A DNA stretch of 64,000 nt from Ensifer adhaerens (lineage in GTDB: Bacteria; Pseudomonadota; Alphaproteobacteria; Rhizobiales; Rhizobiaceae). Positions within the stretch are counted from its first letter, which is position 1, and each line of letters starts with the position of its first letter. Shown in pieces: positions 16,144 to 25,473 of the stretch. The position numbers and the translations under genes are program-made. The notes under the pieces are model-generated. The model made no database searches. It saw only the letters and a program-made list of their open reading frames with translations, and was not told the origin of the DNA. The DNA lies in the NCBI RefSeq assembly GCF_020035535.1, contig NZ_CP083350.1, positions 1,994,501 to 2,058,500 of the forward strand, in the 5' to 3' direction.

Positions 16144-17868
16144 TCAGGATTCCTGTGCACTTTGAAGAAAGTCGAAGTCGCAACCCTCGTCCGCCTGCAG
16201 TACGTGATTTCGGTAGAGCATATCGTATCCTCGAAGCGCCGGAGTCTTTTCTATCGTCGGCTCAGCCCGCCGGGCCTCCAGTTCCTCATCGGAGACGAGG
16301 AGGCGTATCGAGTGATCTCTTACACTCAGCGAGATAGCGTCCCCATTACGGATCAAACCGATCGGACCACCGGAAGCAGAATCCGGCGCGACATGCAGAA
16401 CGATCGTTCCGTACGCGGTTCCACTCATGCGCGCATCCGAGATGCGCACCATGTCCTTGACGCCCGCACGTGCGAGCTTGGTCGGGATCGGGATATAGCC
16501 TGCCTCCGGCATGGCGGCGTCGCTGAGCGGACCGGCGTTCTGGAGGACAAGGAAGTCATCTGGAGTCACGTCGAGGTCGGGATCGTCGATGCGAGCTGCA
16601 AGATCCTGCAACGAGGTGAAGACGACAGCGCGGCCCGTTCTTTCGAAGAGGTTCGGGTCAGCGGCCGAGCGTTTGATGATCGCGCCGCGCGGCGCCACGT
16701 TCCCGAATAACGCAAGAAGCCCGCCGTTATCACGGATGGGACGATCGAACGGCTTTACGACGTTGCGATCAACCCAGGGGTCTGCGGCCTCGATGCGGTC
16801 GCCAATGGTTTCGCCGGTGATCGTTTCGCAGTCGAGATGGAGGAGATGCTTCAATTCCCGCATGACGGCAGGGATGCCACCGGCCGCGTGGAGGTCTTCC
16901 ATGTAAGCGATGCCGGTCGGCTTGAGGTCGACGAGCACGGGTGTCGTATCGCTAATCTCGTTCATTCGCTTGAGATCAATCTTCAGCCCGAGGCGGCCTG
17001 CGATGGCGGCGAGATGGATGATGGCGTTGGTGGAACCGCCGATCGCCATCAGGATGCGCACGCCGTTTTCGAGTGCTTTTTCCGTGATGATCTTCTTGGG
17101 CGTCTTGTCCGTGCCGATCAGTGATACGGCAATACGGCCGGTTTCCTCAGCCATGCGTAGGCGATCCGCGTCGACCGCGGGAATTGCCGCGGAGCCAGCC
17201 GGCATCATGCCGATGGCTTCGGCAAGCGAAGCCATGGTGCTGGCGGTTCCCATCACCGCGCAAGTGCCGCTGGTGGACGCGAGCCGCTTTTCGACTTCGT
17301 CGATGCCCTTGTCATCGACGTCGCCCGCGCGATAGCGCTGCCAGAAGCGGCGGCAGTCGGTGCATGCCCCGAGCCGTTCACCGCGATGGCGGCTGGTCGA
17401 CATGGGGCCGGCAACGAGCTGAATCGACGGGAGGCCGGCGGAGGCAGCGCCCATAAGCTGTGCGGGAACGGTCTTATCGCAGCCGCCGAGCAGGACCACT
17501 GAGTCCATTGGTTGTGCGCGGGTCATTTCCTCAACGTCCATGGACATGAGGTTGCGGAACTTGAGGCTGGTCGGACTGAGGAATACTTCGCCGAGCGAGA
17601 TCGTTGGGAACTCGATGGGGAGGGCGCCGGCGGCGAGGACGCCGCGCTTCACCGCTTCGATCATTTCCGGGAAGTGCCGGTGACAGTTGTTGAAGCCGCT
17701 CGCCGAGTGGGCGATGCCGACGATAGGCCTGTCGAGCATCTGGCGGCTATAGCCCATCGAACTAGCGAAGGAGCGGCGCAGGTACATGCTGAAGCCCCGG
17801 TCTCCATAATTGGTTAGACCGCGTGCAAAACCCTTGTCCTTGCCGGAGTTGTTCTTGTCGTCACACAT
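16144..17868 (-). CDS. IlvD/Edd family dehydratase, probable sugar-acid dehydratase
   Basis: A 574-residue dehydratase starting MCDDKNNSGKDKGFARGLTN behind GAGGAGG; the longer upstream frame runs inside the aldehyde dehydrogenase gene and is discarded. Fe-S ligating cysteines occur in LLGGCDKT, ACTDCRRFW and STSGTCAVMGTASTM, and KISDARMSG-like VRISDARMSGTAYG closes the active site. IlvD/Edd enzymes dehydrate dihydroxy acids; the ACTDCRRFW type is shared with L-arabonate/D-xylonate/L-fuconate dehydratases (AraC/XylD-like), not with IlvD proper. It is the last gene of an operon with IclR, Gfo/Idh, ThDP and aldehyde dehydrogenase genes, so a 2-keto-3-deoxy sugar acid product is likely (inference). 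Confidence 0.9.
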   Translation of the reverse strand: MCDDKNNSGKDKGFARGLTNYGDRGFSMYLRRSFASSMGYSRQMLDRPIVGIAHSASGFNNCHRHFPEMIEAVKRGVLAAGALPIEFPTISLGEVFLSPTSLKFRNLMSMDVEEMTRAQPMDSVVLLGGCDKTVPAQLMGAASAGLPSIQLVAGPMSTSRHRGERLGACTDCRRFWQRYRAGDVDDKGIDEVEKRLASTSGTCAVMGTASTMASLAEAIGMMPAGSAAIPAVDADRLRMAEETGRIAVSLIGTDKTPKKIITEKALENGVRILMAIGGSTNAIIHLAAIAGRLGLKIDLKRMNEISDTTPVLVDLKPTGIAYMEDLHAAGGIPAVMRELKHLLHLDCETITGETIGDRIEAADPWVDRNVVKPFDRPIRDNGGLLALFGNVAPRGAIIKRSAADPNLFERTGRAVVFTSLQDLAARIDDPDLDVTPDDFLVLQNAGPLSDAAMPEAGYIPIPTKLARAGVKDMVRISDARMSGTAYGTIVLHVAPDSASGGPIGLIRNGDAISLSVRDHSIRLLVSDEELEARRAEPTIEKTPALRGYDMLYRNHVLQADEGCDFDFLQSAQES

Positions 17869-17878
17869 GGCGTCCTCC

Positions 17879-19318
17879 TCACACGACCCGCGTCTTGATG
17901 TACTTGGCTTCGAGATAGTCGAATATCCCGAGCTGGCCGCCCTCACGGCCCATGCCGCTCTCCTTGATCCCGCCAAAGGGGATCTCTGCTGCGGCAAGTA
18001 GCATGTCATTGACACCGACCATGCCAACTTCGAGCGCTTCTGCCGCCTTGTTCGCGCCTTCAAGTGAGCGCGAGAAGACGTAGCCGGCAAGGCCGAAGGG
18101 TACGTCGTTGGCGCGCTTGATAGCGTCGTCAAACTCGCAAAAGCGCGCGATCGGTGCTACGGGGCCGAACGGCTCTTCCCTCATGATTAGCGCATCGTCC
18201 GGAACGTCTCCGAGAACTGTCGGGCGATAGAAGAAGCCCCGGTTGCGATCGACCGGGATCTCCCCACCTGCAAGCAGGGTTGCCCCTCTGGTCAAGGCAT
18301 CGGAAACCATTCCGACGATGCGTTCGCGGCCACGGGCATTCGCCATCGGCCCCATCTCGACGCCGTTGTCGCTGCCACGACCGATCCTGAGCCCGTTGGC
18401 TATATCCGCCATCGTGCGGGCGAAGGGTTCGTAGAGAGACTCGTGCACATAGAAACGGCTCGGCGAGATGCACACCTGGCCCGCATTCCGAAACTTTGCG
18501 CGGGCACAGGCTGTTGCGGCTGCTACCGGATCGGCATCCTCCAGCACCAGCACTGGCGCATGACCGCCAAGCTCCATCGACACCTTTTTCACCGTGTCGG
18601 CGCACTGCTTGAGGATCAGCTTGCCGACGGGGACCGAGCCGGTGAGCGAGACCTTCCTTATTACCGGCGAAGCGATCAGGTGGGCGGAAATCTCGGAGGA
18701 CTTCCCGCTGACTACATTGAGGACGCCGTCTGGCAGACCTGCCCTAATCGCAGCAGCGGCGATGTGGAAAGTGCTGGAGGGTGCCTCTTCTGAGGGTTTG
18801 ATGACGACGGGGCAGCCGGCCGCGAGCGAGGCGGCGATCTTGCGGGCCGGAAGCAGGGCCGGGAAATTCCAGGCGGTGAAGGCTGCGACCGGACCGACCG
18901 GATCAAAGCGGACGTTCAGACGCACATCGGGGTGGCGCCCATCGAGGACGTGACCGAAGATGCGGCGCGACTCATCGGCAAACCAGTCGAACTGATCGAT
19001 GGCGGCATTCCACTCGCCTGCCGCTTCCGCAATGGGCTTACCTGTTTCGGCTGACATGTCGCGCACTGCGTCTTCGGAGAGGGCACGCATTTCCGTGGCG
19101 ATACGGCGCAGAAAAACGCTGCGCTCCCATCCCGAAACCTTGGCCCAACGGGGCGCCTCTCGGGCGAGGACGGTCAAAACATCATTGAGGTCGGCGGCCC
19201 CCGCCGAGGGTAGATGGCCGATGACGTTTTCATCGACGGGGTCGATGACCGGGCGGGTCTGCCCGGTACGCGAGGCGCGCCACTGGCCGTCGATCAACAG
19301 TCCGAATTGTTCATACAT
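17879..19318 (-). CDS. NAD(P)-dependent aldehyde dehydrogenase
   Basis: A 479-residue ALDH with Asn151 (FTAWNFP), Glu249 (SMELGGHAP) and nucleophile Cys283 (NAGQVCISPSRF), plus the REEPFGPVAPI and PFGGIKESGMGREGG motifs. It resembles succinate-semialdehyde/alpha-ketoglutaric-semialdehyde dehydrogenases used at the end of non-phosphorylating pentose pathways. It starts behind GAGGACG and lies 10 bp both from the dehydratase start and from the ThDP enzyme stop, so it is surely in the same operon. Oxidation of an aldehyde made by dehydration or ThDP-dependent decarboxylation is the natural role. Confidence 0.93.
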   Translation of the reverse strand: MYEQFGLLIDGQWRASRTGQTRPVIDPVDENVIGHLPSAGAADLNDVLTVLAREAPRWAKVSGWERSVFLRRIATEMRALSEDAVRDMSAETGKPIAEAAGEWNAAIDQFDWFADESRRIFGHVLDGRHPDVRLNVRFDPVGPVAAFTAWNFPALLPARKIAASLAAGCPVVIKPSEEAPSSTFHIAAAAIRAGLPDGVLNVVSGKSSEISAHLIASPVIRKVSLTGSVPVGKLILKQCADTVKKVSMELGGHAPVLVLEDADPVAAATACARAKFRNAGQVCISPSRFYVHESLYEPFARTMADIANGLRIGRGSDNGVEMGPMANARGRERIVGMVSDALTRGATLLAGGEIPVDRNRGFFYRPTVLGDVPDDALIMREEPFGPVAPIARFCEFDDAIKRANDVPFGLAGYVFSRSLEGANKAAEALEVGMVGVNDMLLAAAEIPFGGIKESGMGREGGQLGIFDYLEAKYIKTRVV

Positions 19319-19328
19319 GGTCGTCCTC

Positions 19329-21221
19329 TCAGATCAGGGTGCGAGCATATTGGCGCTGGACGTCGTCTACCCAGTTGCCGACGTTCCATTGACCATAGGC
19401 ACCGAGGCCGACGGCGGGGTCCTCGCCGAAATAAACGGGGACGTGGATGAGGCTGAGGCCGGACCAGGCATGCGCCTCTTCGAGCGCGGCCACCAGGCTC
19501 TCCTCGTCCTCGCCGCCGGAAAGTGCGCGAACGCCGCTCACCGCAGCGGCAAGCCTCACGTAATCGACGGCAACACCGTCATTGGTGCGGAACTCGCGAC
19601 CATATTGCGAGTGCTGCAGGTGGCTGATGGCGGCCATACGTCGGTTGTCAAGAAGCAGAATCGTGCCGTGCACGCCATGTTCGACGCCGTCAATCAGTAC
19701 CTGCGGGTTCATCATGAACGAACCGTCACCGGTGAAGGCGATGCCATGGCGCCCGTTGTCGGCGATCCCAGCGGCAAGCAGCGCACTGACTGCAAATCCC
19801 ATGTAGGACGCGCCGGTCTCTGTGAAGGTTTCGAAGGGCGCCTGGTCCTCGACGATCTGGAAACCGTTAGCCTGGACGTCGCCTGCATCGAAGAACTTCA
19901 ACGAGCCGTGCCGGCGGCAGAAGTCGGCGGCAACCCGGATGACGCGGGGTTGAGTGAGCACCGGTTTCTGCCAGACGGGATCAAAGAGCGGCGGCGAGGA
20001 GGCCTGTCGGGCAAGGAAATTGTCCCACTCCGCGCGTTTTGCACGACCGGCCTCCAGCCAGGCCGCCTTGCCTGGATCGGGCCCGTGCGCCCCCAGCATC
20101 TCGGCTAGTCGGTCGGCGACGATGGAGGCATCTCCAGTCAGCGCGATTGTGTTGTTGTAGTGTTGTACGTCGATGGGGTCGGCATTGATGTTGACGACAT
20201 GACGCGCCTTCGGCCAGCCGATGCCTGAGCAATCCGCCTGGCAGACAGCGCGGCTGCCAATGACGATGAGGAGCTCGGCCTCGTTCATCGCCCAGTTGCC
20301 GCTGATCGATCCCTTGGAGCCACCGACGCACATGTTCTGTGGATGATTGGACGGCAGGACGCCGCTGGCGCCGGGGCTGGAGATGACGAGCGCGCCCGCC
20401 GCTTCGGCCAGTTTCCGGACGGCCCTCGAGGCCGTGCGGCTGCCGCCGCCAAGCTTGATCGCAACCTTGGCCGAGGCGCGAATTGCATCCGCCGCGGCCC
20501 GAAGCGGACTGTCGTCAGCAGGCGCGAGAGCGGGGAAGACGGGCCGGTCGGGCAAGGCGTCGAGCCGTAGCGTCACCGGGGCGGGCTGAGTGTTGAGTGG
20601 CAGGTTCATGTAGAAGGGGCCGGGGCGCCACGGGTGGAAAACGCAGGTCGCGCCTTTGCGTAGTCCATCCCGCAGCGCGCCCGGAGTATGCAGCGTATAG
20701 GCGCTTCCCATAAGGGAGGTAATTTGGGCAAAAACGCCCTGTGCCGGTTTCGGCACCTGCTGCATATTGTAACCTTCGCCCTGTGTCGTCTCGTCCCCGT
20801 AAAGGTGATAGAGACCGACGCCGTTGGACGCAGCGGCGAGTGACGCGGCCATGGCCTGGAAGGCGCCCGGACCGATGGAGGTGACAACGGCGCCGACCTC
20901 GCCGTAGACCCAGGACAGGGCCGTTCCGGCATGCGCCATCTCCACTTCGTTGCGGAACTGCCAGCAGCGCACCAGCCCCTGCGCTTCATATGCGTCGAGG
21001 ACATCGGCAAGCGCAGTGCTGCCATGACCGAAGATCGCGAGATATTTAGTCACACCCTGTCGCATCAGGCCGAGAACCAGTGCCTCGACCAGCGGCATTG
21101 TCACGGGCGTGCTGAGGCGTTCCGCGTCTATTGCGGCCTTTAGTCCGCCAGCGGCGCTGAGCCAGGCAGCGCGATCGGCAGCGGTATGCGTGGGGCCGTC
21201 GGGAAACGGAAGAATGGTCAT
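19329..21221 (-). CDS. ThDP-dependent enzyme, IolD/acetohydroxyacid synthase-like
   Basis: A 630-residue three-domain ThDP enzyme. The N-terminal Pyr domain has KYLAIFGHGSTALADVL, the activating Glu92 in FRNEVEMAHAG and VTSIGPGAFQAMAASLAAA; the middle domain binds a degenerate FAD-like fold; the PP domain has GDGSFMMNPQVLIDG with the distal Asn in LLLDNRR. The IFGHG and SIGPGA wording is closest to IolD, the trihydroxycyclohexanedione hydrolase of inositol breakdown, but length and context differ, so a decarboxylase or lyase on a sugar-derived keto acid is equally possible. Starts behind AAGGGGAGG and overlaps the Gfo/Idh stop by 4 bp. Confidence 0.85.
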   Translation of the reverse strand: MTILPFPDGPTHTAADRAAWLSAAGGLKAAIDAERLSTPVTMPLVEALVLGLMRQGVTKYLAIFGHGSTALADVLDAYEAQGLVRCWQFRNEVEMAHAGTALSWVYGEVGAVVTSIGPGAFQAMAASLAAASNGVGLYHLYGDETTQGEGYNMQQVPKPAQGVFAQITSLMGSAYTLHTPGALRDGLRKGATCVFHPWRPGPFYMNLPLNTQPAPVTLRLDALPDRPVFPALAPADDSPLRAAADAIRASAKVAIKLGGGSRTASRAVRKLAEAAGALVISSPGASGVLPSNHPQNMCVGGSKGSISGNWAMNEAELLIVIGSRAVCQADCSGIGWPKARHVVNINADPIDVQHYNNTIALTGDASIVADRLAEMLGAHGPDPGKAAWLEAGRAKRAEWDNFLARQASSPPLFDPVWQKPVLTQPRVIRVAADFCRRHGSLKFFDAGDVQANGFQIVEDQAPFETFTETGASYMGFAVSALLAAGIADNGRHGIAFTGDGSFMMNPQVLIDGVEHGVHGTILLLDNRRMAAISHLQHSQYGREFRTNDGVAVDYVRLAAAVSGVRALSGGEDEESLVAALEEAHAWSGLSLIHVPVYFGEDPAVGLGAYGQWNVGNWVDDVQRQYARTLI

Positions 21222-22303
21222 GCCGACCTCCCCTTTCTGAGGTCCACGGGACGGCCGATGCGCGCGGATTCCTCGGCGGCGAGCGCGAAGCGCAGGATTT
21301 CACGGGCCTGGCGGGCGGTGAGCACGGGGGGCCCGCCGCTTCCGATCGCGTCGATGTAGTGCCGGGTCGAGAGTACGAAGCTTTGCTCCCAGCCCGTTGC
21401 AATGTCGCGGAACTCCGTCAGCTTGCCGTCGTTATAGAGTACGACCGGCGGAACATCGGCCAGCCGTCCATGGCCGCCGTTAATCCAGATGACACCCTTG
21501 GTGCCTGTGATCTCAACGCGGTCGTCCTGCGCATAGTGGCGTGTCGCCAGTTCCATCTCGGGCGAATAGACGATCTCGAGATTACCGATACGGTTGCCCG
21601 GAAAGCGGAAGGAAATCTGCGACTGGGCGTCGAAGCGGATGCCGCCGGGGCCCTCGGTATCGCCGATGAAGGCATGGACTTCGTCAGGTTCGCCCATGAA
21701 ATGCCAGGCAAGCGCGAATTTGTGATGGCCGTCGTCGAAGACCAGCGGCCCGCCGCCGGCTTGATCTTGCTTCTGCCGCCAGGCATTCGCGGTGGCAGGC
21801 ACGTCCCAGGCGGTGGCACTACGCGCGGGATTGGACTTGATGCGTATCGAAAGCGGCTCGCCGATTGCACCTTGGTCGATCAGGTCGCGAGCCTTCAGTA
21901 CCGGCGGATAGAAGATGAAATTTTCGAAGACTTTGACTGGTCGATCATAGGTCTCGGCGGCGGCGACGAGCTGGTCGGCTTCTTCCAGCGAAACGCACAT
22001 CGGCTTCTGCAGCGAGATGATCTTGCCCGCATCCATCGCCTTGAGCGCGGCGCCGAGGTGGAGATGGTGCGGCAGCAGGATTTCTACCAGGTCGACGTCA
22101 GGCCTTGCCAGGACGGCATCGAGATCGGTCTCGATGGCCACACGATCGATACCCCATTGCTTCGCCTTGGTTGCGGCCAGTTCCGGCTCGCGGTCGCAAA
22201 GCGCGACGATGCGGCTTGCCGGGTTCTGGAGATATTCGATCGCATGGAGATCGGAAATGCGACCGGTGCCAATAACGGCGACCCTAATCGGGCTGATGCT
22301 CAT
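21218..22303 (-). CDS. Gfo/Idh/MocA family oxidoreductase
   Basis: A 361-residue NAD(P)-dependent sugar or polyol dehydrogenase. The N-terminal Rossmann domain has VAVIGTGRISDLHA (8-21) and VEILLPHHLH; the usual EKP motif reads QKP (SLQKPM), keeping the Lys; the C-terminal GFO domain has FDDGHHKFALAWHFMG, where the second His of DDGHH is the expected catalytic base. Relatives include inositol dehydrogenase IolG and glucose-fructose oxidoreductase. Overlaps the ThDP gene by 4 bp and the IclR gene by 20 bp. Likely the first oxidation of the imported sugar or cyclitol (inference). Confidence 0.9.
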   Translation of the reverse strand: MSISPIRVAVIGTGRISDLHAIEYLQNPASRIVALCDREPELAATKAKQWGIDRVAIETDLDAVLARPDVDLVEILLPHHLHLGAALKAMDAGKIISLQKPMCVSLEEADQLVAAAETYDRPVKVFENFIFYPPVLKARDLIDQGAIGEPLSIRIKSNPARSATAWDVPATANAWRQKQDQAGGGPLVFDDGHHKFALAWHFMGEPDEVHAFIGDTEGPGGIRFDAQSQISFRFPGNRIGNLEIVYSPEMELATRHYAQDDRVEITGTKGVIWINGGHGRLADVPPVVLYNDGKLTEFRDIATGWEQSFVLSTRHYIDAIGSGGPPVLTARQAREILRFALAAEESARIGRPVDLRKGRSA

Positions 22304-23042
22304 GCAAGAGGCCTTTCTCTAATGGGGGCATGGAAACGGATGTAATGATATGGCCGAGTTCGGCGAGGCGCTCGTCGGTCACGCGGACGGAGGGACCGGA
22401 AACGCCGACGGCGGCGATCATGCGGCCGTGATCATCGGAGATGGGACGCGCAACGCAGCGGATGCCGTGAGCGAACTCCTCATTATCGATCGAATAGCCG
22501 CGGGCGCGGGTGCGGGTGATTTCGTCATCGAGCGCGCGGCGTGTGGTCAGCGTACGGGGAGTGAACGACGGGAAGGGGCCATCGACATGGGCATCGCCGA
22601 ATGCCAGGAACGCCTTGCCGAGCGCCGTGCAATGGAGCGGTGCCAGGGCGCCGATCGGATGATCGACCTTAAGCGGCAGCGAGGAATCGATCTTATCAAT
22701 ATACCAGACGCGACTCCCGACGAGCACCGCCATATGGGCGCATTCGCCTGTCTCGGCGACGAAACGCTCCAGCACAGGACGCCAGGCCTCCTTCACGGAG
22801 ACTATGTCGATCAGCGAATGGCGGCTTGCAGTGTGCCGGGCGATCTTATCGGTCGGCTGGTAGCGGCGTGCCGAATCCTGGGTCGCATAACCGGCGGCGA
22901 CCAAGGTCTTCATCAGGTGCGATGCGTTAGATTTATCCACGCCCAGCGCCTCGGCGACATCAGTCAGCCGGGCAGGCTCCCGGCTTGCTGCAAGGAAATC
23001 GAGGGCTTCGAGGCCACGTGTGAGAGATTGCAAAAGGCGCAT
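22284..23042 (-). CDS. IclR family transcriptional regulator
   Basis: A 252-residue IclR protein: N-terminal winged HTH (LTDVAEALGVDKSNASHLMK, residues about 25-44) and C-terminal effector domain (TGECAHMAVLVGSRVWYIDK, GKAFLAFG, ARPISDDHGRMIAAVGVSGP). It starts behind AAGGAGT and heads the minus operon of Gfo/Idh, ThDP enzyme, ALDH and dehydratase, divergent from the CUT1 importer. IclR proteins next to sugar-acid loci usually repress both divergent units until a pathway intermediate binds; that is the likely role here. Confidence 0.93.
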   Translation of the reverse strand: MRLLQSLTRGLEALDFLAASREPARLTDVAEALGVDKSNASHLMKTLVAAGYATQDSARRYQPTDKIARHTASRHSLIDIVSVKEAWRPVLERFVAETGECAHMAVLVGSRVWYIDKIDSSLPLKVDHPIGALAPLHCTALGKAFLAFGDAHVDGPFPSFTPRTLTTRRALDDEITRTRARGYSIDNEEFAHGIRCVARPISDDHGRMIAAVGVSGPSVRVTDERLAELGHIITSVSMPPLEKGLLHEHQPD

Positions 23043-23256
23043 CGGTAAAAACTCCTTCGGGGTCTGCTGATTTGCGCCATGCTAAACTTAAGTACAGCAT
23101 ATGACAACTAGATCAACTTTTACCGCCGATATGCCGATGAATTGCTGACTTTGTTTCGAAATGCAATACTTTTGTGTTGACATCGGCAACAAATTTGCAG
23201 AATTCTGGTTTTGCGAGGCAATAAGTTTAACAATCGCAAACTTTCGGGAGGTCCCT
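23043..23256. promoter_or_regulatory. Divergent promoter region between IclR operon and CUT1 importer
   Basis: The 214-bp gap is AT-rich compared with its flanks. TTGACA at 23177-23182 is a good -35 for the importer side, but the -10 about 17 bp later is poor. A short palindrome TTTCGAAA (23154-23161) just upstream, and ATTGC/GCAAT arms around it (about 23141-23167), are candidate IclR contacts. Assignments are tentative. Confidence 0.4.
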
Positions 23257-24528
23257 ATGTTTTCCATCACGCGGCGCTCGCTCATGCTTGCAGCGCTCCT
23301 GGCATCTGCGGCGAGCGCCGCCAGCCCCGCTTTCGCCCAGTCGGGTGAAGTCACTATCAGCCACTATTTCACAGGCGAGCTCGGGTTGAAGGCCTTCAAT
23401 GATCAGGTCGAAAAATTCGAGCAGGCGACCGGCATCAAGATGAAGGAAAGTCCGGTAGGCCACGAGGATTTCAAGACGGACATTCTCGTTCGGGCGGCGG
23501 GTCACAGCCTCCCCGACGTCTTCAGCTATTGGGCCGGTGCGCGTGTTGACTTCATTGTAAAGTCCAATAGCTTGCGTCCCCTCGACGGAATCTGGGTGAG
23601 CGAGAAGCTCGATAGCGTCGTCGCCAAGCCAATTGCCGACAGTGCAACGCTTTATGACGGCAAGCGCTTCCTCGTGCCGCTCAACTATCACTATGCGGGA
23701 CTGTTCTATAACAAGAAGGTGCTTGCCGATGCGGGCATGACGGCGCCGCCGGCGACCTGGGGAGAGTTCATTGCGCTTTGCAAGACTCTAAAGGAAAAGG
23801 GCATCGCCCCGGTCGCGCTCGGTTCCAAGAGCCGCTGGCCGGCGCAGTTCTGGTTCGATTACCTGCTGCTGCGCACCGCCGGTCCCGAGTATCGGGCCAA
23901 GCTGATGAAAGGTGAGGCGTCCTATGATGACGCGGAAGTCGTATTAGCGATGTCTCTCTGGAAGGACCTTCTCGATCAGGGCTTCTTTGTGGAGAATGCC
24001 AATGCGGACGATTGGACGGACGCCGCCGACAAGGTAGCTCGTGGCGACGCAGCGATGACCCTGATGGGTACCTGGATCACCGGCTACTGGAATGGCGTCG
24101 GCCTTGTTCCAGGCCAAGACTACGACTTCTTTCCGTTCCCGAAGATCAAGGACGGTATTCCGAATGCCGCGGTCGGACCTGTCGACGGTCTGGTCGTTTC
24201 TGCTAACGCCGCCAATCCGGAGGGAGCAGAGAAATTCCTGGCATTCATGATGTCGAACGCCGATGTCCAGGCGAAATGGGCTGAAGCGCAGGGCGCGCTT
24301 TCGGCCAATGTCAATGTCGACCCCAAGACCTATAACAGCGTCATGCAGGGGGCGGCCAAGACTGTTGCCGAAGCTGAAGCCTTCGCCTTCAACTACGATC
24401 TTGCCACGGCACCGCCTGTTGCAGAAGTCGGTCTTTCGATGTTCACGCGCTTCATCGACGATCCGTCCAAGCTGGACGATATCCTAAAGGCTGTGGCCGC
24501 CGATGCGAAGACGGCTTTCAAGCAGTAG
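23257..24528 (+). CDS. CUT1 extracellular sugar-binding protein
   Basis: A 423-residue SBP_bac_1 protein starting MFSITRRSLMLAALLASAAS behind GGGAGG, with a signal peptide ending at PAFAQS; the RR before the hydrophobic stretch leaves Tat export possible. The mature fold shows VTISHYFTGELGLKAFNDQV, LPDVFSYWAG, FLVPLNYHYAGLFYNKKVL and LMGTWITGYW, typical of family 1 oligosaccharide or polyol binding proteins. Frame extends 32 codons upstream through the promoter region, which is not used. It heads the importer operon, divergent from the IclR operon that presumably degrades what it brings in. Confidence 0.94.
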   Translation: MFSITRRSLMLAALLASAASAASPAFAQSGEVTISHYFTGELGLKAFNDQVEKFEQATGIKMKESPVGHEDFKTDILVRAAGHSLPDVFSYWAGARVDFIVKSNSLRPLDGIWVSEKLDSVVAKPIADSATLYDGKRFLVPLNYHYAGLFYNKKVLADAGMTAPPATWGEFIALCKTLKEKGIAPVALGSKSRWPAQFWFDYLLLRTAGPEYRAKLMKGEASYDDAEVVLAMSLWKDLLDQGFFVENANADDWTDAADKVARGDAAMTLMGTWITGYWNGVGLVPGQDYDFFPFPKIKDGIPNAAVGPVDGLVVSANAANPEGAEKFLAFMMSNADVQAKWAEAQGALSANVNVDPKTYNSVMQGAAKTVAEAEAFAFNYDLATAPPVAEVGLSMFTRFIDDPSKLDDILKAVAADAKTAFKQ

Positions 24529-24591
24529 ACGAGTAACAGGGGTGAGGGTCGCGGCCCATCGCGGGTCGCGATTTCCCGGAAAGGAATAATG

Positions 24592-25473
24592 ATGGAGCGG
24601 CATAACAACTTGTGGCGCATTGCGCTGCTGGCACCGCCATTGTCCGTCTTCGCCGTCTTCGTGATCTGGCCGCTGTTCAGTTCCTTCTTCTACAGCGTGA
24701 CGAACTGGAACGGCTTCGGTGCCAACTACGATTTTGTGGGCCTCGACAACTTCAGCAAGATCTTTACCGACAAGCTATTCATGAACGCGGCCATTAACAC
24801 GACGATCTGGATGGTTGCAGCGATCGTGGTGCCGACGCTGTTTGGGCTCGGGCTCGCGCTGTTGCTAGATGGCAAAGTTCCGGGCGGTCGCGCCTTCAAG
24901 ACGGTGTTCTACCTGCCGATCTGCCTGTCAGCCGTTATCGTGGGGCAGATCTGGATATGGATCTACCAGCCAGACTGGGGCCTGCTCAACACGGTGCTCT
25001 CCAATATCACTGGCGAGAAGATGCGCTATGCCTGGCTGGCTAAGCCGGATACGGCGCTCGGATCTGTGATACTTGCCTGGTCCTGGCAACAGACCGGCCT
25101 TTCCATGGTGATTTATCTTGCCGGACTAACGGCGGTTCCGGAGGATCTCCTGGAGGTTTGTGAGATTGAGGGCGCGAAACTCTGGCAACGCATCGTCTTC
25201 GTTGTCCTGCCACTGCTCACTCCGTCCACCGTCGTCGTCATCGCCCTTTCGGTGATTAATTCGCTCAAGGGCTTTGATATCCTTTACATCATGACCGGCG
25301 GCGGACCGTTCAACAGCTCCGACACCCTTGCCATGCACATGTACAACGAGTCCTTCCGCAAATATTTGATGGGATACGGCAGTGCCATTTCCGTCGTGCT
25401 GTTTCTAATCGCACTCACGATCATCGGCATTTATTTTCGCCAACTTAAGAAGGTGGACCGGATCTATGGCTAA
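24592..25473 (+). CDS. CUT1 ABC permease (MalF/UgpA-like)
   Basis: A roughly 293-residue membrane protein with six expected segments. The ATPase-contacting EAA loop reads LEVCEIEGAKLWQRIVFVVLP, and the preceding AWSWQQTGLSMVIYLAGL is typical of the family. Two adjacent ATGs (24589, 24592) follow AAGGA; the second has the better 6-nt spacing and is used. It overlaps the next permease by 8 bp. Confidence 0.93.
   Translation: MERHNNLWRIALLAPPLSVFAVFVIWPLFSSFFYSVTNWNGFGANYDFVGLDNFSKIFTDKLFMNAAINTTIWMVAAIVVPTLFGLGLALLLDGKVPGGRAFKTVFYLPICLSAVIVGQIWIWIYQPDWGLLNTVLSNITGEKMRYAWLAKPDTALGSVILAWSWQQTGLSMVIYLAGLTAVPEDLLEVCEIEGAKLWQRIVFVVLPLLTPSTVVVIALSVINSLKGFDILYIMTGGGPFNSSDTLAMHMYNESFRKYLMGYGSAISVVLFLIALTIIGIYFRQLKKVDRIYG

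Noticed and set aside
18999..20108. Plus-strand frame of 369 codons, and similar plus frames at 21359-22345 and 15772-16710
   Set aside because: All are shadows of the minus-strand ALDH, ThDP, Gfo/Idh and dehydratase genes.
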